Both the position numbers and the translations under genes were made by a program. The notes beneath the pieces are model-generated. The model was not told where the DNA came from and did not search any database. It saw only the letters and a program-made list of their open reading frames with translations. Positions 24,901 through 33,454 of a DNA stretch of 64,000 bases are shown in pieces. The stretch is from Pontixanthobacter rizhaonensis (GTDB taxonomy: Bacteria; Pseudomonadota; Alphaproteobacteria; Sphingomonadales; Sphingomonadaceae): NCBI RefSeq assembly GCF_012972675.1, contig NZ_JABCRE010000003.1, forward strand, positions 558,001 through 622,000, in the 5' to 3' direction. Every line of letters starts with the position of its first letter. The first letter of the stretch is position 1.

Positions 24901-26698
24901 TCACCGGCACATATTTATCGATCCCAACCCAGATGCCGCAGCAAGCTGGAAAGAGCGTAAGCGGATGTTCGATCTGCCCCGCTCCAGCTGGGAAGATTAT
25001 GACAGCAATCTGATATCCAAAGGTGGCGGGGTCTATTCGCGGTCCGCCAAGATCATCAAACTGTCCGCCGCGGCGCGCAAAGCGCTGGGCATTGATGCGG
25101 CTGAGATCGAACCAGAGGCGCTCATTTCAGCCATCGTCAAAGCGCCGGTCGACTTGCTGTGGTTTGGCGGGATTGGGACCTATATTAAGGCCGCTGCTGA
25201 AAATAACGCAGCGGTTGGTGATCCTGCCAACGACACGCTGCGCGTTGATGCGAAAGACTTGCGCGTCAAAGTGATTGGTGAAGGTGCCAATCTGGGCGTC
25301 ACTCAAGCCGCGCGGATCGAGTTTTCGATACTGGGCGGCCGGATCAATACCGACTTTATCGACAATTCCGCCGGTGTTGATTGCTCCGATAACGAGGTCA
25401 ATATCAAGATCGCATTGGCCGCCGCGCGGCGATCCGGCAAATTGTCGGAGAAAAAGCGCAACATATTGCTGGCGGAAATGACCGATGAAGTGTCAGCGTT
25501 GGTATTGGAAGATAACCGCCTGCAAGCTTTGGCTTTGTCTATCGCTGAACTGGGCGGCGCCAAGGCCGCAGATTCCCAATTGCGGCTGATTGAAACGCTG
25601 GAAGATCGCGGCGCGCTGGACCGGCACACAGAAGGGCTTGCACCCAATGATGTCCTATCCCGCCGGGCGGCTGACGGGATCGGCCTCACCCGGCCCGAAC
25701 TGGCCGTTCTACTCAGCTCGACAAAACTGGTCTTGCAAGACAAGATCGAAGCGAGCGGGCTGCCCGATGATGCCAGTTTGGCAGGCTCGCTCAGCGATTA
25801 TTTCCCGACCCCGATGCGCAAAACATACAGCGGGGAGATCGAAACACACCGTCTTCGCCGGGAAATCATCGCGACCAAATTGGCAAACCGGGTCATTAAC
25901 CGGTTGGGCATTGTCCACCCATTTGAACTGGCCGAGGAAGAAGGTGTGGGACTGGCCGATGTCTGTGGGTCTTTTGTCGCCGCCGAACGATTGTTCAATG
26001 TAGATGGCTTGTGGGCGAAGCTGGAAACAGCGGCCATGCCGGAACATGCCCGCTTGATGCTGTTTGATCATGTTGCGGCTGCCATGCGCAGCCAGATGGC
26101 AGACTTGCTGAGGGCCGGCGCGAGCCTTCACTTACCGTCGGAAATGATCACTCGCCTGCAAGATGGTGTCACTGATCTGTCTGTGACCGATGGACTGCTT
26201 GCCAAAGAGACACAGCATCTCTCGAGCAATCTTAAACAGCAGTTGGTCGATGCCGGTGCGCCAGAAGCTATCGCGGCCGAAGTCGCGCATCTGTATGATA
26301 TGGACGGCGCCATCGGTCTTGCCGCTCTTGCACGCGATGCCAATATTGAAAGCCGCCCGCTGACACTCGCCTTTACAGATTTGGGCGAACGGCTGGGGCT
26401 GGATTGGGCGCAGGGCACAGCCGCGCTGATGAACCCGTCCGATGTGTGGGAGCGCTTGCTGGTGGCTGGACTGGCCAGAGATTTCCAGCAAATGCGGTTG
26501 GAATTCCTGCGCCGGATTGCTCGTCGCAAGGGGGCCAAGGATGATCCCGCAAAAGCGGTAGCTGGCTGGGCGGCAAAGCATGAAAATGCGATTCGGCAGT
26601 TCCGGTCCATGATTGGCCGCGCACAAACGCAAACGCCTGTTGCCCCGGCAATGCTCGCGCAAATTGCCAGCCAAGCCCGCAACCTATTGGGTCGCTAA
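21968..26698 (+). CDS. NAD-specific glutamate dehydrogenase, 180 kDa class
   Basis: A 1576-residue enzyme of the GDH-180 family, which oxidises glutamate to 2-oxoglutarate and ammonia with NAD and feeds carbon from amino acids into the TCA cycle. The long N-terminal half contains ACT-like regulatory modules (for example IAIVNDDMPFLVDSIAATIA and MDSDPEGCLRLKIYEHEGAL). The catalytic part has LRSGPVARGGLRWSDRRDDF, KAQRVKNAVIVPTGAKGGFY, GVDCSDNEVNIKIAL and the NAD-binding VVGCGDMSGDVFGNGML. The GTG at 21968 is chosen because AAAGG lies upstream; an in-frame ATG follows at 21989. It stands alone with about 130 nt upstream. Confidence 0.95.
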   Translation: MSDGARRMGTSSSTTSRLADQAKLVNALTTHMGESLLPGEAPFAAERLKEAAAFVIDTAAQRDAKRSALSLTSASDERRFTRIAIVNDDMPFLVDSIAATIAAQGLAIDRLVHPVVPVQRSDTGNLEAISGKDTADASRESMIYIETARIDAKQRRELEKALRTTLGDVRVAVSDWPKLRKAVIKDAEQIDDTEGAALLRWLEDGMLTQLGHLVRGRDGSQSGALGICRRSAKVLLADASYDRAFAWFDDPANAHANLPLIVKANRVALVHRRVPLDLFIVPVKSGGKVVSLSIHAGVWTSAALAAVPTEVPRLRTHMTELMDKFGFDSRGHAGKALVHALTALPHDLIIGFSSADVARIAGAVMSLVDRPRPRLAIVQAPLARHLFAFVWLPRDMLSTQVRQDIQRLLEKGAGAELLDWSLQVEGGNLATLRFVLDIRAGGTDWAEAELEQQLQDMLRGWPEAVEQELAGFEDAGRAAAIAARFADIFPPAYRAAYGAQEAARDIRRMRPLIAGESSDDSVSGQRDARLYRMDSDPEGCLRLKIYEHEGALPLSDAVPALENFGFEVLSEVPTTLGDGTLGTIHDFIIELPEGDAITDILARARPIEAAITAVLNETAEDDPFNRLVIGTGLSAGEAEWLRAFYRYLRQAGTTFTIYTVVDALYRAPDVTRALIRRFAAAHDPEFSGDRRAAIDAAEAAIKQGLAKVAAINDDRLLRLYHALIKAILRTNSFAPAAAEALAFKIQSDLVPNLPKPVPWREIFVYSRRVEGIHLRSGPVARGGLRWSDRRDDFRTEILGLMKAQRVKNAVIVPTGAKGGFYPKQLPSPVKDRDAWAAEGQASYELFIRTLLSITDNIVDEKIVHPEAVLPTDGQDPYFVVAADKGTARFSDVANAIAESRDFWLDDAFASGGSNGYDHKAMGITAKGAWVSVQRHFLEMGVDVQNDPVSVVGCGDMSGDVFGNGMLLSQSIRLMAAFDHRHIFIDPNPDAAASWKERKRMFDLPRSSWEDYDSNLISKGGGVYSRSAKIIKLSAAARKALGIDAAEIEPEALISAIVKAPVDLLWFGGIGTYIKAAAENNAAVGDPANDTLRVDAKDLRVKVIGEGANLGVTQAARIEFSILGGRINTDFIDNSAGVDCSDNEVNIKIALAAARRSGKLSEKKRNILLAEMTDEVSALVLEDNRLQALALSIAELGGAKAADSQLRLIETLEDRGALDRHTEGLAPNDVLSRRAADGIGLTRPELAVLLSSTKLVLQDKIEASGLPDDASLAGSLSDYFPTPMRKTYSGEIETHRLRREIIATKLANRVINRLGIVHPFELAEEEGVGLADVCGSFVAAERLFNVDGLWAKLETAAMPEHARLMLFDHVAAAMRSQMADLLRAGASLHLPSEMITRLQDGVTDLSVTDGLLAKETQHLSSNLKQQLVDAGAPEAIAAEVAHLYDMDGAIGLAALARDANIESRPLTLAFTDLGERLGLDWAQGTAALMNPSDVWERLLVAGLARDFQQMRLEFLRRIARRKGAKDDPAKAVAGWAAKHENAIRQFRSMIGRAQTQTPVAPAMLAQIASQARNLLGR

Positions 26699-26747
26699 AA
26701 GAAAATAGCGGGTTGACCAAGGGCGCAATTCGTCCGACGCATTTGGG

Positions 26748-27974
26748 ATGGATCACGCAGATATTATCATCGTGGGAACCGGGCATGGCGGCGCACAAGC
26801 AGCCATTGCTCTGCGCCAAAATGGCCATGAAGGCACCATCGCAATGGTCGGGCGGGAGCGCGTTGCCCCCTATGAACGTCCGCCTCTGTCAAAAGAGTAT
26901 CTGGCGCGGGAAAAACCGTTTGAACGGCTCTATATTCGTCCACCAGCCTTTTGGGAGGATAAGAATGTCGATCTCCGGCTGGGGCATCCCGTGGTGGAGA
27001 TCGATGCGATGCGCAAAGTCATCACGCTCGGCGATGACAGCCAGATGTCTTACCGAAAGCTGATTTGGGCCACTGGCGGGGATGCGCGGCGGCTATCCTG
27101 TCCAGGTTCCGATTTGGACGGCGTGTTTACAGTGCGCAATAAGCCCGATTCTGACCGGATCATGGCGGCGCTCGATGCAGGCGCGCAAAAAGCCGTTGTT
27201 GTCGGTGGCGGTTACATCGGCCTGGAAGCCGCCGCTGTCCTGCGCAAACTTGGCCGCGAGGTGACCGTACTCGAAGCATTACCGCGCGTTTTGGCCCGGG
27301 TAGCAGGCGAAGAACTTTCCGAATTTTATCAAGCAGAACACCGCGCCCAAGGCGTCGATATCCGGCTTGAAACCAAGCTTGAAAGCATAACCGGTGAAGA
27401 CGGTAAAGTCACCGGGGTTTTGCTCGAAAGCGGTGAAACCATTCCCGCTGATTTGGTCATAGCCGGGATCGGGATCGTGCCATCTGTCGGCCCGCTGATC
27501 GCCGCTGGTGCATCTGGCGCAAACGGGGTCGATGTGGACGAAGTGTGCCGGACAACCTTGGAAGACATTCACGCCATCGGTGACTGCGCAGCCCATGCCA
27601 GTGCCTATGCCGAAGGCGCTGTGATCAGGGTGGAATCGGTCCAGAATGCCAATGACATGGCGACCACCACTGCCAAATCCATCATGGGTGACAAACAGCC
27701 TTACAAAGCGTTTCCGTGGTTCTGGTCAAACCAATATGATTTGAAACTGCAAACCGCCGGTCTCTCTATCGGTTATGATCAGACAGTTCTGCGGGGCGAT
27801 CCGGCGGACCGGAAGTTTTCGGTTATCTACCTGAAAGAAGGCCGCATCATCGCGCTTGATTGCGTCAACAATACGAAGGATTATGTCCAAGGGCGTAAGC
27901 TGATCGAAGCGGGAATTTCACCGGATCCCGCTGCACTGGCAGACACGGAGATTTTGCTTAAGTCGCTGCTGTAA
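26748..27974 (+). CDS. FAD-dependent ferredoxin reductase-type oxidoreductase
   Basis: A 408-residue flavoprotein like putidaredoxin or rhodocoxin reductase. It has an FAD-binding Rossmann loop at the start ([20 protein letters not shown]), the family [13 protein letters not shown] segment, a second Rossmann loop for NAD(P)H ([17 protein letters not shown]), and [13 protein letters not shown] near the C terminus. These reductases pass electrons from NADH to a small ferredoxin, and then often to a P450. The window has two P450 genes (4593-5915, 31529-32854), but no ferredoxin gene, so the partner is a guess. It converges on queG with an overlap of 17 nt. Confidence 0.92.
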   Translation: MDHADIIIVGTGHGGAQAAIALRQNGHEGTIAMVGRERVAPYERPPLSKEYLAREKPFERLYIRPPAFWEDKNVDLRLGHPVVEIDAMRKVITLGDDSQMSYRKLIWATGGDARRLSCPGSDLDGVFTVRNKPDSDRIMAALDAGAQKAVVVGGGYIGLEAAAVLRKLGREVTVLEALPRVLARVAGEELSEFYQAEHRAQGVDIRLETKLESITGEDGKVTGVLLESGETIPADLVIAGIGIVPSVGPLIAAGASGANGVDVDEVCRTTLEDIHAIGDCAAHASAYAEGAVIRVESVQNANDMATTTAKSIMGDKQPYKAFPWFWSNQYDLKLQTAGLSIGYDQTVLRGDPADRKFSVIYLKEGRIIALDCVNNTKDYVQGRKLIEAGISPDPAALADTEILLKSLL

Positions 27975-29049
27975 GTTCTGCCAAAGCCCACTGGGCAGCT
28001 TCTGCGACCACCGGATCACTATCCGCGCACAGCGCCTTGACCGGCTCAACCAGCGCCGCCGCTTGCGAATTGCCTGCCGCAATCAGACAATTGCGGACGA
28101 ACCGGTCGCGCCCGATCCGCTTGATGGGTGAGCCGGAAAACAACGTGCGAAAGCCGGCATCGTCCAAGGTCAAAAAATCCGCCAGATCGGGCTCGTCCAG
28201 TTCGGCGCGCGACGTGAAGGATTTATGGCGTGCGGCGGTTTGGGCAAACTTGTTCCATGGGCATACCGCCAGACAATCATCGCAACCGTAAATCCGGTTC
28301 CCCATTGGTTTGCGGAACTCTTCTGGAATCGGCCCCTTATGCTCGATCGTAAGATAGGAAATACAGCGCCGCGCATCGACGATATAGGGTTCGGGAAATG
28401 CATCTGTCGGGCACGCATCATGACAGGCAGAGCATGAACCGCAGCGATTTTCATGCGCGGCATCAGGCGCGAAAGGGACGGTGGTGTACATCGCGCCCAG
28501 GAATAGCCAGCTGCCGTGATCGGTGCTGACCAAATTGCTATGCTTGCCCTGCCAGCCAATGCCGGACGCTTCGCCCAAGGGTTTTTCCATGACCGGGGCG
28601 GTATCGACGAAGACTTTCAATTGCGGTTCTTCCAGACCAGCCTTCTTGGCTTCCGCGACCAGCCACCGCGCAAGCGCTTTCAGCGCCTTCTTCACCACAT
28701 CATGATAATCGCGCCCGCGTGCATAGACAGAAATGCGCGCCTTCTCTGGCTGATCCTCCAATGCCAACGGATCAACATCGGGCGCGTAGCTCATGCCCAG
28801 CGCAATCACGCTCTGCGCCTCTGGCCACATAGAACGGGGGCCCTGACGCACATCGGCGCGATCCTCCATCCAGCCCATCGCTCCGTGATGGCCCGCCTCC
28901 AGCCAATTGCGCAGCCGCTGTGCCCGTACAGGATCGTCTTCAGCCGAGGCAAAACCCACGCTGACAAAGCCCAATCGCCGGGCCTCGGCAACCATCCGCT
29001 GCTGCAAATCCTTGATAAGCGTTCCAGTAATTACCGGCGCGTTAACCAT
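27958..29049 (-). CDS. queG: epoxyqueuosine reductase
   Basis: QueG carries out the last step of queuosine synthesis, reducing epoxyqueuosine to queuosine in tRNAs with GUN anticodons. The 363-residue protein has two [4Fe-4S] sites: [20 protein letters not shown] and [17 protein letters not shown]. Between them lie [18 protein letters not shown] and, earlier, the [19 protein letters not shown] and [19 protein letters not shown] cobalamin-related segments typical of the family. The C terminus has a HEAT-like tail. The gene is divergent from the ABC transporter pair at 29094 and its 3' end overlaps the ferredoxin reductase gene. Confidence 0.95.
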   Translation of the reverse strand: MVNAPVITGTLIKDLQQRMVAEARRLGFVSVGFASAEDDPVRAQRLRNWLEAGHHGAMGWMEDRADVRQGPRSMWPEAQSVIALGMSYAPDVDPLALEDQPEKARISVYARGRDYHDVVKKALKALARWLVAEAKKAGLEEPQLKVFVDTAPVMEKPLGEASGIGWQGKHSNLVSTDHGSWLFLGAMYTTVPFAPDAAHENRCGSCSACHDACPTDAFPEPYIVDARRCISYLTIEHKGPIPEEFRKPMGNRIYGCDDCLAVCPWNKFAQTAARHKSFTSRAELDEPDLADFLTLDDAGFRTLFSGSPIKRIGRDRFVRNCLIAAGNSQAAALVEPVKALCADSDPVVAEAAQWALAELTAAT

Positions 29050-29093
29050 AATTGGGGTTGCTCCCGTTCATACGCGGCGCGTAACCGGCATCT

Positions 29094-30089
29094 ATGGATA
29101 TGCCGCTAAGCGATACACTCGCGCAAGACAATGCTCCCCAAACCGCAGACACCCGCCCGCTCGCCATTGAAGCGCGCGGATTGGTGAAGGAATTTGCAGG
29201 TACACGCGCCGTCGACGGCGTCGACCTGTCTGTGCCTGAGGGAGCGATTTACGGCATATTGGGACCAAACGGGGCCGGCAAGACGACCACTATCCGGATG
29301 CTGCTGGGCATTATCGATCCCGATGACGGTGTTCGCCGTATATTCGGCCATGATGAACCACACGAAATCGCGAAACTGATCGGCTATCTGCCCGAAGAGC
29401 GCGGGCTATATCCTGCAATGAAGGCCTATGAAGCGATTGGCTTTATGGGCGCGCTGCGCGGATTGCCGCTGGAAGAAGGCAAAGCGCGCGGCCGTGAATT
29501 GCTTGAACGGCATGATCTGGGCCACGCAGCCGATAAGCAAATCCGCCAGCTGTCAAAAGGGATGGCGCAGACGGTGCAATTGCTGGGCACGCTGGTCCAC
29601 CGGCCTAAACTGGTCGTGCTCGACGAGCCATTTTCCGGTCTCGACGCGATCAATCAGGGCAAGCTGGAGCGGATGATCCGCGAGCTTGCCGATAATGGAA
29701 CGACGGTCATTTTCTCGACCCATGTTATCCATCACGCAGAGCGCCTGTGTGAAGGCGTGGCGATTATCGCTGGCGGTAAAGTGCCCTATGCCGGTTCCGT
29801 CGAGGCCGCGCGCGACCGTATTCCGGCGCAAGTACGCCTGGAAACGCGCGAAACCGATGGCCGTTGGCGCAGCGCACTGCCCGATGATGCCCGGCGCGAA
29901 GGGGATTTCTGGTATTTCTCTTTACCCGAAAGCGGCATTGAAACCCTGCTGCGGGCGCTGATCGAGGGCGAAGCAGGCATTCAATCGCTATCCATCGAAC
30001 GCGCCGGTTTGCACGATGCCTTTGTCCATATTGCCGGGGAAGCTGCGGCACGCGCTCTGGAAGCCGACAATGCGGCGGAGAATAATTGA
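29094..30089 (+). CDS. ABC transporter ATP-binding protein (NatA-like)
   Basis: A 331-residue nucleotide-binding subunit. Walker A is GILGPNGAGKTTTIRMLLGI, the Q-loop region is IGYLPEERGLYP, the ABC signature is RQLSKGMAQTVQLL, and Walker B is PKLVVLDEPFSGLDAINQGK, followed by the switch His in IFSTHVIHHAERLC. The C-terminal domain is extended, as in the NatA class of ABC-2 exporters. The stop shares one nucleotide with the ATG of the permease (TGATG). The pair is likely an exporter of ions, drugs or lipids; the substrate is not shown. Confidence 0.94.
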   Translation: MDMPLSDTLAQDNAPQTADTRPLAIEARGLVKEFAGTRAVDGVDLSVPEGAIYGILGPNGAGKTTTIRMLLGIIDPDDGVRRIFGHDEPHEIAKLIGYLPEERGLYPAMKAYEAIGFMGALRGLPLEEGKARGRELLERHDLGHAADKQIRQLSKGMAQTVQLLGTLVHRPKLVVLDEPFSGLDAINQGKLERMIRELADNGTTVIFSTHVIHHAERLCEGVAIIAGGKVPYAGSVEAARDRIPAQVRLETRETDGRWRSALPDDARREGDFWYFSLPESGIETLLRALIEGEAGIQSLSIERAGLHDAFVHIAGEAAARALEADNAAENN

Positions 30090-31336
30090 TGAGTAACCCG
30101 ACCGCCTCCCACCATGCATCGTCACGGCTCAGCACTTTGCAAGCCGCCTATGTCATCGCGCGCCGCGACTTTCTGGCGATTTTGTTCAGCCGGGCTTTCC
30201 TGTTCTTTTTGCTGGGCCCTCTATTCCCGATCATTGTCGGCGGATTGGCTGGCGGCATCGGTAGCGAAGTCCAACGCGAGGCCACAGCAGCAGAGATCGG
30301 CATCGCCATGAGCGAAGCCGACAGCGCTGCAATGGTCGCCTCCGCAGCGCAATTGCGAGAGGAACTGGGCGGATATATCCCCCCATTGGTCACCCTTGAC
30401 GAGGAGCAGAAAACGCTTGAGCCGGTTGAAGTGCTCAAAACCAAGCGCGGCAATCTGGCCGCAATTGTCAGCGGGACCCCTGCTGAACCCACATTGGTTG
30501 CACCCGAAGGTCAAATCGACCGGTGGCGAGGCCAGGTGAGTTTGATCGCCGCCAACAGTGTGGGGGCTTCAGCAACGCAGTTCCCTGACATCACATTTGA
30601 AAAAGTCGCCACCAGCGGCGCTGCTGAAAAGCGCAATCGCATTCAAACCGCACAAGCCGGGCAAATGCTATTGTTCCTTCTCACTATGCTGCTGGGCGGA
30701 ATGGTGCTGTCCAATCTGGTTGAGGAAAAAGGTAATAAGATCATCGAAGTGCTCGCCGCAGCGATCCCGATGGACTCGGTATTCCTCGGAAAGCTGTTCG
30801 CAATGCTTGGCGTGTCTTTTGTCGGCATCGCAGTGTGGGGCAGCGTGGGCGGCCTGATCTTCCTTGCTGGCGGTTTCAGCATGGGCAGCTTTGCCGCACC
30901 GGCAGTGGGTTGGCCCATCTTCCTGGCACTCGGAGTGGTCTATTTCGCGATGGGTTATCTCATCCTTGGCTCGTTGTTTCTGGCGATCGGATCCATGGCC
31001 GCGACGGTGCGCGAGGTACAAACGCTGTCCATGCCGGTGACCATGATGCAGCTGATTGTGTTCTTCTTCGCCAGCTATGCAATGGCGAAGCCGGGAACAG
31101 CGGTGGAGCTGGCGGCCGCGATTTTCCCGTTTAGTTCACCCTTTGCAATGCTGGCACGCGCCGCCCAAGTCGACACATTGTGGCCGCACGCGCTCGCTAT
31201 TGCATGGCAAGCCATTGCGGTTGCGATCTTCGTGAAAGCCGGGGCGACATTATTCCGCCGAAAGGTCATGAATTCAGGACCGCGCGGCGGAAAGAAAGCG
31301 CGCTGGTGGCATCGCCGGACCAAAGCTGATGCATAA
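30089..31336 (+). CDS. ABC-2 type transporter permease (NatB-like)
   Basis: The 415-residue partner of the preceding ATPase. A first membrane helix around residues 30-55 (FSRAFLFFLLGPLFPIIVG) is followed by a large extracytoplasmic domain of about 150 residues, then five helices in the C-terminal half (LLFLLTMLLGGMVLSNLVEE; MLGVSFVGIAVWGSVGGLIF; VVYFAMGYLILGSLFLAIG; the LSMPVTMMQL segment; and a last one near residue 370). This is the layout of ABC-2 NatB/YhaP proteins. An ATG at 30089 is preferred over a TTG one codon earlier, as it overlaps the ATPase stop. Confidence 0.9.
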   Translation: MSNPTASHHASSRLSTLQAAYVIARRDFLAILFSRAFLFFLLGPLFPIIVGGLAGGIGSEVQREATAAEIGIAMSEADSAAMVASAAQLREELGGYIPPLVTLDEEQKTLEPVEVLKTKRGNLAAIVSGTPAEPTLVAPEGQIDRWRGQVSLIAANSVGASATQFPDITFEKVATSGAAEKRNRIQTAQAGQMLLFLLTMLLGGMVLSNLVEEKGNKIIEVLAAAIPMDSVFLGKLFAMLGVSFVGIAVWGSVGGLIFLAGGFSMGSFAAPAVGWPIFLALGVVYFAMGYLILGSLFLAIGSMAATVREVQTLSMPVTMMQLIVFFFASYAMAKPGTAVELAAAIFPFSSPFAMLARAAQVDTLWPHALAIAWQAIAVAIFVKAGATLFRRKVMNSGPRGGKKARWWHRRTKADA

Positions 31337-31448
31337 GCGCGGCCAAACACCAGACCAATGACACGTGCAGCGACGGCAATAAACGGACGGTTGGGCGCAA
31401 CGTAATTCCAGACACCCATACAGTTAGGTCGCAAACCGCAACTTACTA

Positions 31449-31479
31449 TTGACATTGATGTAAGGAAGGTCAGGATACT
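31449..31479 (+). promoter_or_regulatory. possible promoter with ACAT-N2-ATGT dyad upstream of the CYP153 gene
   Basis: TTGACA (31449-31454) opens the TTGACATTGATGTAA stretch, which contains ACAT-TG-ATGT, and a GATACT follows after 19 bp. The long spacer and dyad resemble operators of fatty-acid or branched-chain regulators such as LiuR or PsrA (TTGACGT-like half-sites). The gene starts about 50 nt downstream. This is a pattern only. Confidence 0.3.
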
Positions 31480-31528
31480 CTCATAAATCGACACTGCGAC
31501 AACGCGGTGCGGCATAGGAGAGAATGTC

Positions 31529-32854
31529 ATGGCAACGATTGCCCCGGAAAAAGCAGACGGACAGCCCGAATATCCAACCTCGCCAACCGCGTATGAGGTT
31601 CTGCTCAAACATCTGGAAATGCATCCGGAAGATACGCCAACGCATACCCACCCCTATGATGTTAGCCGCAGCGATATTTACGCGGAAGACCGGTGGCAGC
31701 CAATCTTTGCCGAAATGCGCGCCAAAGGCCCGCTCCACTATGTACCCGAAAGCCCTTATGGCGCTTATTGGAATGTGGTATCCAACAAGGCGATCCAGCA
31801 CATTGAAGCTTTGCCAGAACTGTTTTCCTCCAGCTGGGAACATGGCGGCATCACCATTCTGGAACGCGAGGAAGAGGCGGGTCTGGAACTGCCGATGTTC
31901 ATCGCGATGGACCGGCCCAAACATACCGGCCAGCGCCGCACTGTCGCGCCTGCATTCACTCCGGCGGAAATGAAGCGGATGGATGATGAAATCCGCCGCC
32001 GCACCGGCGAATTGCTCGATTCCCTGCCCGAAGGCGAAGTGTTCGACTGGGTGGATACAGTCTCAATCGAACTCACCACAGGAATGCTCGCCATTTTGTT
32101 CGGCTTCCCATGGGAAGACCGCCGCTTGCTCACCTATTGGTCCGATTGGGCGGGCGATACGGAAATCGCGACAGTCAAAGATCTGACTCAGGAACGCGAA
32201 AAAGTGCTCCACCAGATGGGCGCCTATTTCCAGAAATTATGGATGGAGCGCGCGCAAGAGGAAGAACCCGGCCCCGATCTCATTTCGATGATGATCCATT
32301 CGCCCGCGATGAACCAGATGGACCCGCGCGAATTTATGGGCAATCTGATCCTGCTGATCGTGGGCGGCAATGACACCACCCGCAACACGATGTCGGGCAT
32401 TATCCATGCTTTTGACAAATTCCCTGACCAGCGTAAATTGTTCGAAGAGCAGCCCGATTTGATCCCCAACGCGGTGCAGGAATGTATCCGTTACCAGACG
32501 CCGCTGGCCCATATGCGCCGCACTGCCAGTGAAGACACCGAACTGTTTGGCGAGCAAATCAAAAAAGGCGACAAGCTGGTCCTGTGGTATCTATCTGCAA
32601 ACCGTGATGAAGCGCTGTTCGACGATGCTGAGAAGCTCGACATTACCCGCGAAAATGCCCGCCGCCATCTGGCATTTGGCTACGGCATTCACCGCTGCGT
32701 GGGTGCGCGTTTGGCAGAATTACAGCTGCGGATTTTGCTGGAAGAAATGCACAAACGACGGATGCGGGTGCATGTTGCCGGTGATGTCGAACGGGTGAAA
32801 GCGAATTTCGTGCATGGCTTCCGCAAGTTGGAAGTGGAAGTCACGAAGTTTTAG
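31529..32854 (+). CDS. cytochrome P450, CYP153-like alkane/fatty-acid terminal hydroxylase
   Basis: A soluble P450 of 441 residues whose sequence follows the CYP153 family closely: FDWVDTVSIELTTGMLAILF, the I-helix LIVGGNDTTRNTMSG (about 277-290), ECIRYQTPLAHMRRTA (E318/R321) and the haem loop HLAFGYGIHRCVGARLAELQ with Cys390. The end (VHGFRKLEVEV) also matches. CYP153 enzymes hydroxylate medium-chain alkanes or fatty acids at the terminal carbon, using a ferredoxin and its reductase. An AGGAGAGAATGTC leader site precedes the ATG. It is alone, with msrB 75 nt downstream. The nearest reductase candidate is at 26748-27974. Confidence 0.92.
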   Translation: MATIAPEKADGQPEYPTSPTAYEVLLKHLEMHPEDTPTHTHPYDVSRSDIYAEDRWQPIFAEMRAKGPLHYVPESPYGAYWNVVSNKAIQHIEALPELFSSSWEHGGITILEREEEAGLELPMFIAMDRPKHTGQRRTVAPAFTPAEMKRMDDEIRRRTGELLDSLPEGEVFDWVDTVSIELTTGMLAILFGFPWEDRRLLTYWSDWAGDTEIATVKDLTQEREKVLHQMGAYFQKLWMERAQEEEPGPDLISMMIHSPAMNQMDPREFMGNLILLIVGGNDTTRNTMSGIIHAFDKFPDQRKLFEEQPDLIPNAVQECIRYQTPLAHMRRTASEDTELFGEQIKKGDKLVLWYLSANRDEALFDDAEKLDITRENARRHLAFGYGIHRCVGARLAELQLRILLEEMHKRRMRVHVAGDVERVKANFVHGFRKLEVEVTKF

Positions 32855-32928
32855 GGCGTTCGGATGCAACTTTTGGCGCTGTCCCGTCGTATATACTCAG
32901 TGAGAGAAACTTTTCGCCCGAGGATGCT

Positions 32929-33426
32929 ATGACGGACAGCCCATCATCAAACCGCCGCCAGTTCATTGGTTTTTTGTCTGCCGGGGCAGCATTGCCGCTG
33001 CTGTCGGCTTGCGGCAGCGCGCCTGCTGATGCGAAGAGCTTTCCGATCACGCGGACCGATGCGCAATGGCGCGCCAAGCTGTCTAAGTCGGAATATTATA
33101 TTCTACGGCAAGCTGGAACAGAACGGCCCTACAGCTCGCCGCTCGACAAGGAAAAACGCAAAGGCACCTTTATTTGTGCCGGATGCGATAACCGGCTCTA
33201 TTCCTCCTCCACCAAATATGACAGCCGCACCGGTTGGCCCAGTTTTTGGAAACCCTTGCCTGGCGCCATTGCGACCCAGACCGATTACAAAATCGGATAT
33301 CCGCGGACAGAGGTTCTCTGCGCCGATTGCGGCGGGCATTTAGGGCACGTATTTAATGACGGGCCGCAGCCAACCGGCAAGCGATATTGCATGAATGGCG
33401 CTGCGATGGATTTCATCGCTTCCTAA
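32929..33426 (+). CDS. msrB: peptide-methionine (R)-S-oxide reductase, exported lipoprotein form
   Basis: MsrB reduces the R form of methionine sulfoxide in proteins. The 165-residue protein has a Tat-like N terminus (NRRQFIGFLSAGAALPLLSA) with a lipobox ending LLSAC, so it should be lipid-anchored outside the cytoplasm. The zinc site is C-x-x-C twice (FICAGCDNRLYSS, CADCGGHLGHVF) and the catalytic selenoprotein-like Cys is in RYCMNGAAMDF. GWPSFWKPLPG supplies the substrate pocket. An AGGATGCT site precedes the ATG. Together with the exported MsrA at 48915-49607 it suggests envelope methionine repair. Confidence 0.94.
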   Translation: MTDSPSSNRRQFIGFLSAGAALPLLSACGSAPADAKSFPITRTDAQWRAKLSKSEYYILRQAGTERPYSSPLDKEKRKGTFICAGCDNRLYSSSTKYDSRTGWPSFWKPLPGAIATQTDYKIGYPRTEVLCADCGGHLGHVFNDGPQPTGKRYCMNGAAMDFIAS

Positions 33427-33454
33427 GCCTTATCTCAACCCCGTCTATTTCCGG

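Noticed and set aside
26691-26719. Stem CGCTA/TAGCG between NAD-GDH and the reductase gene
   Set aside because: Only 5 bp with an A-rich loop and no T run; not convincing as terminator.
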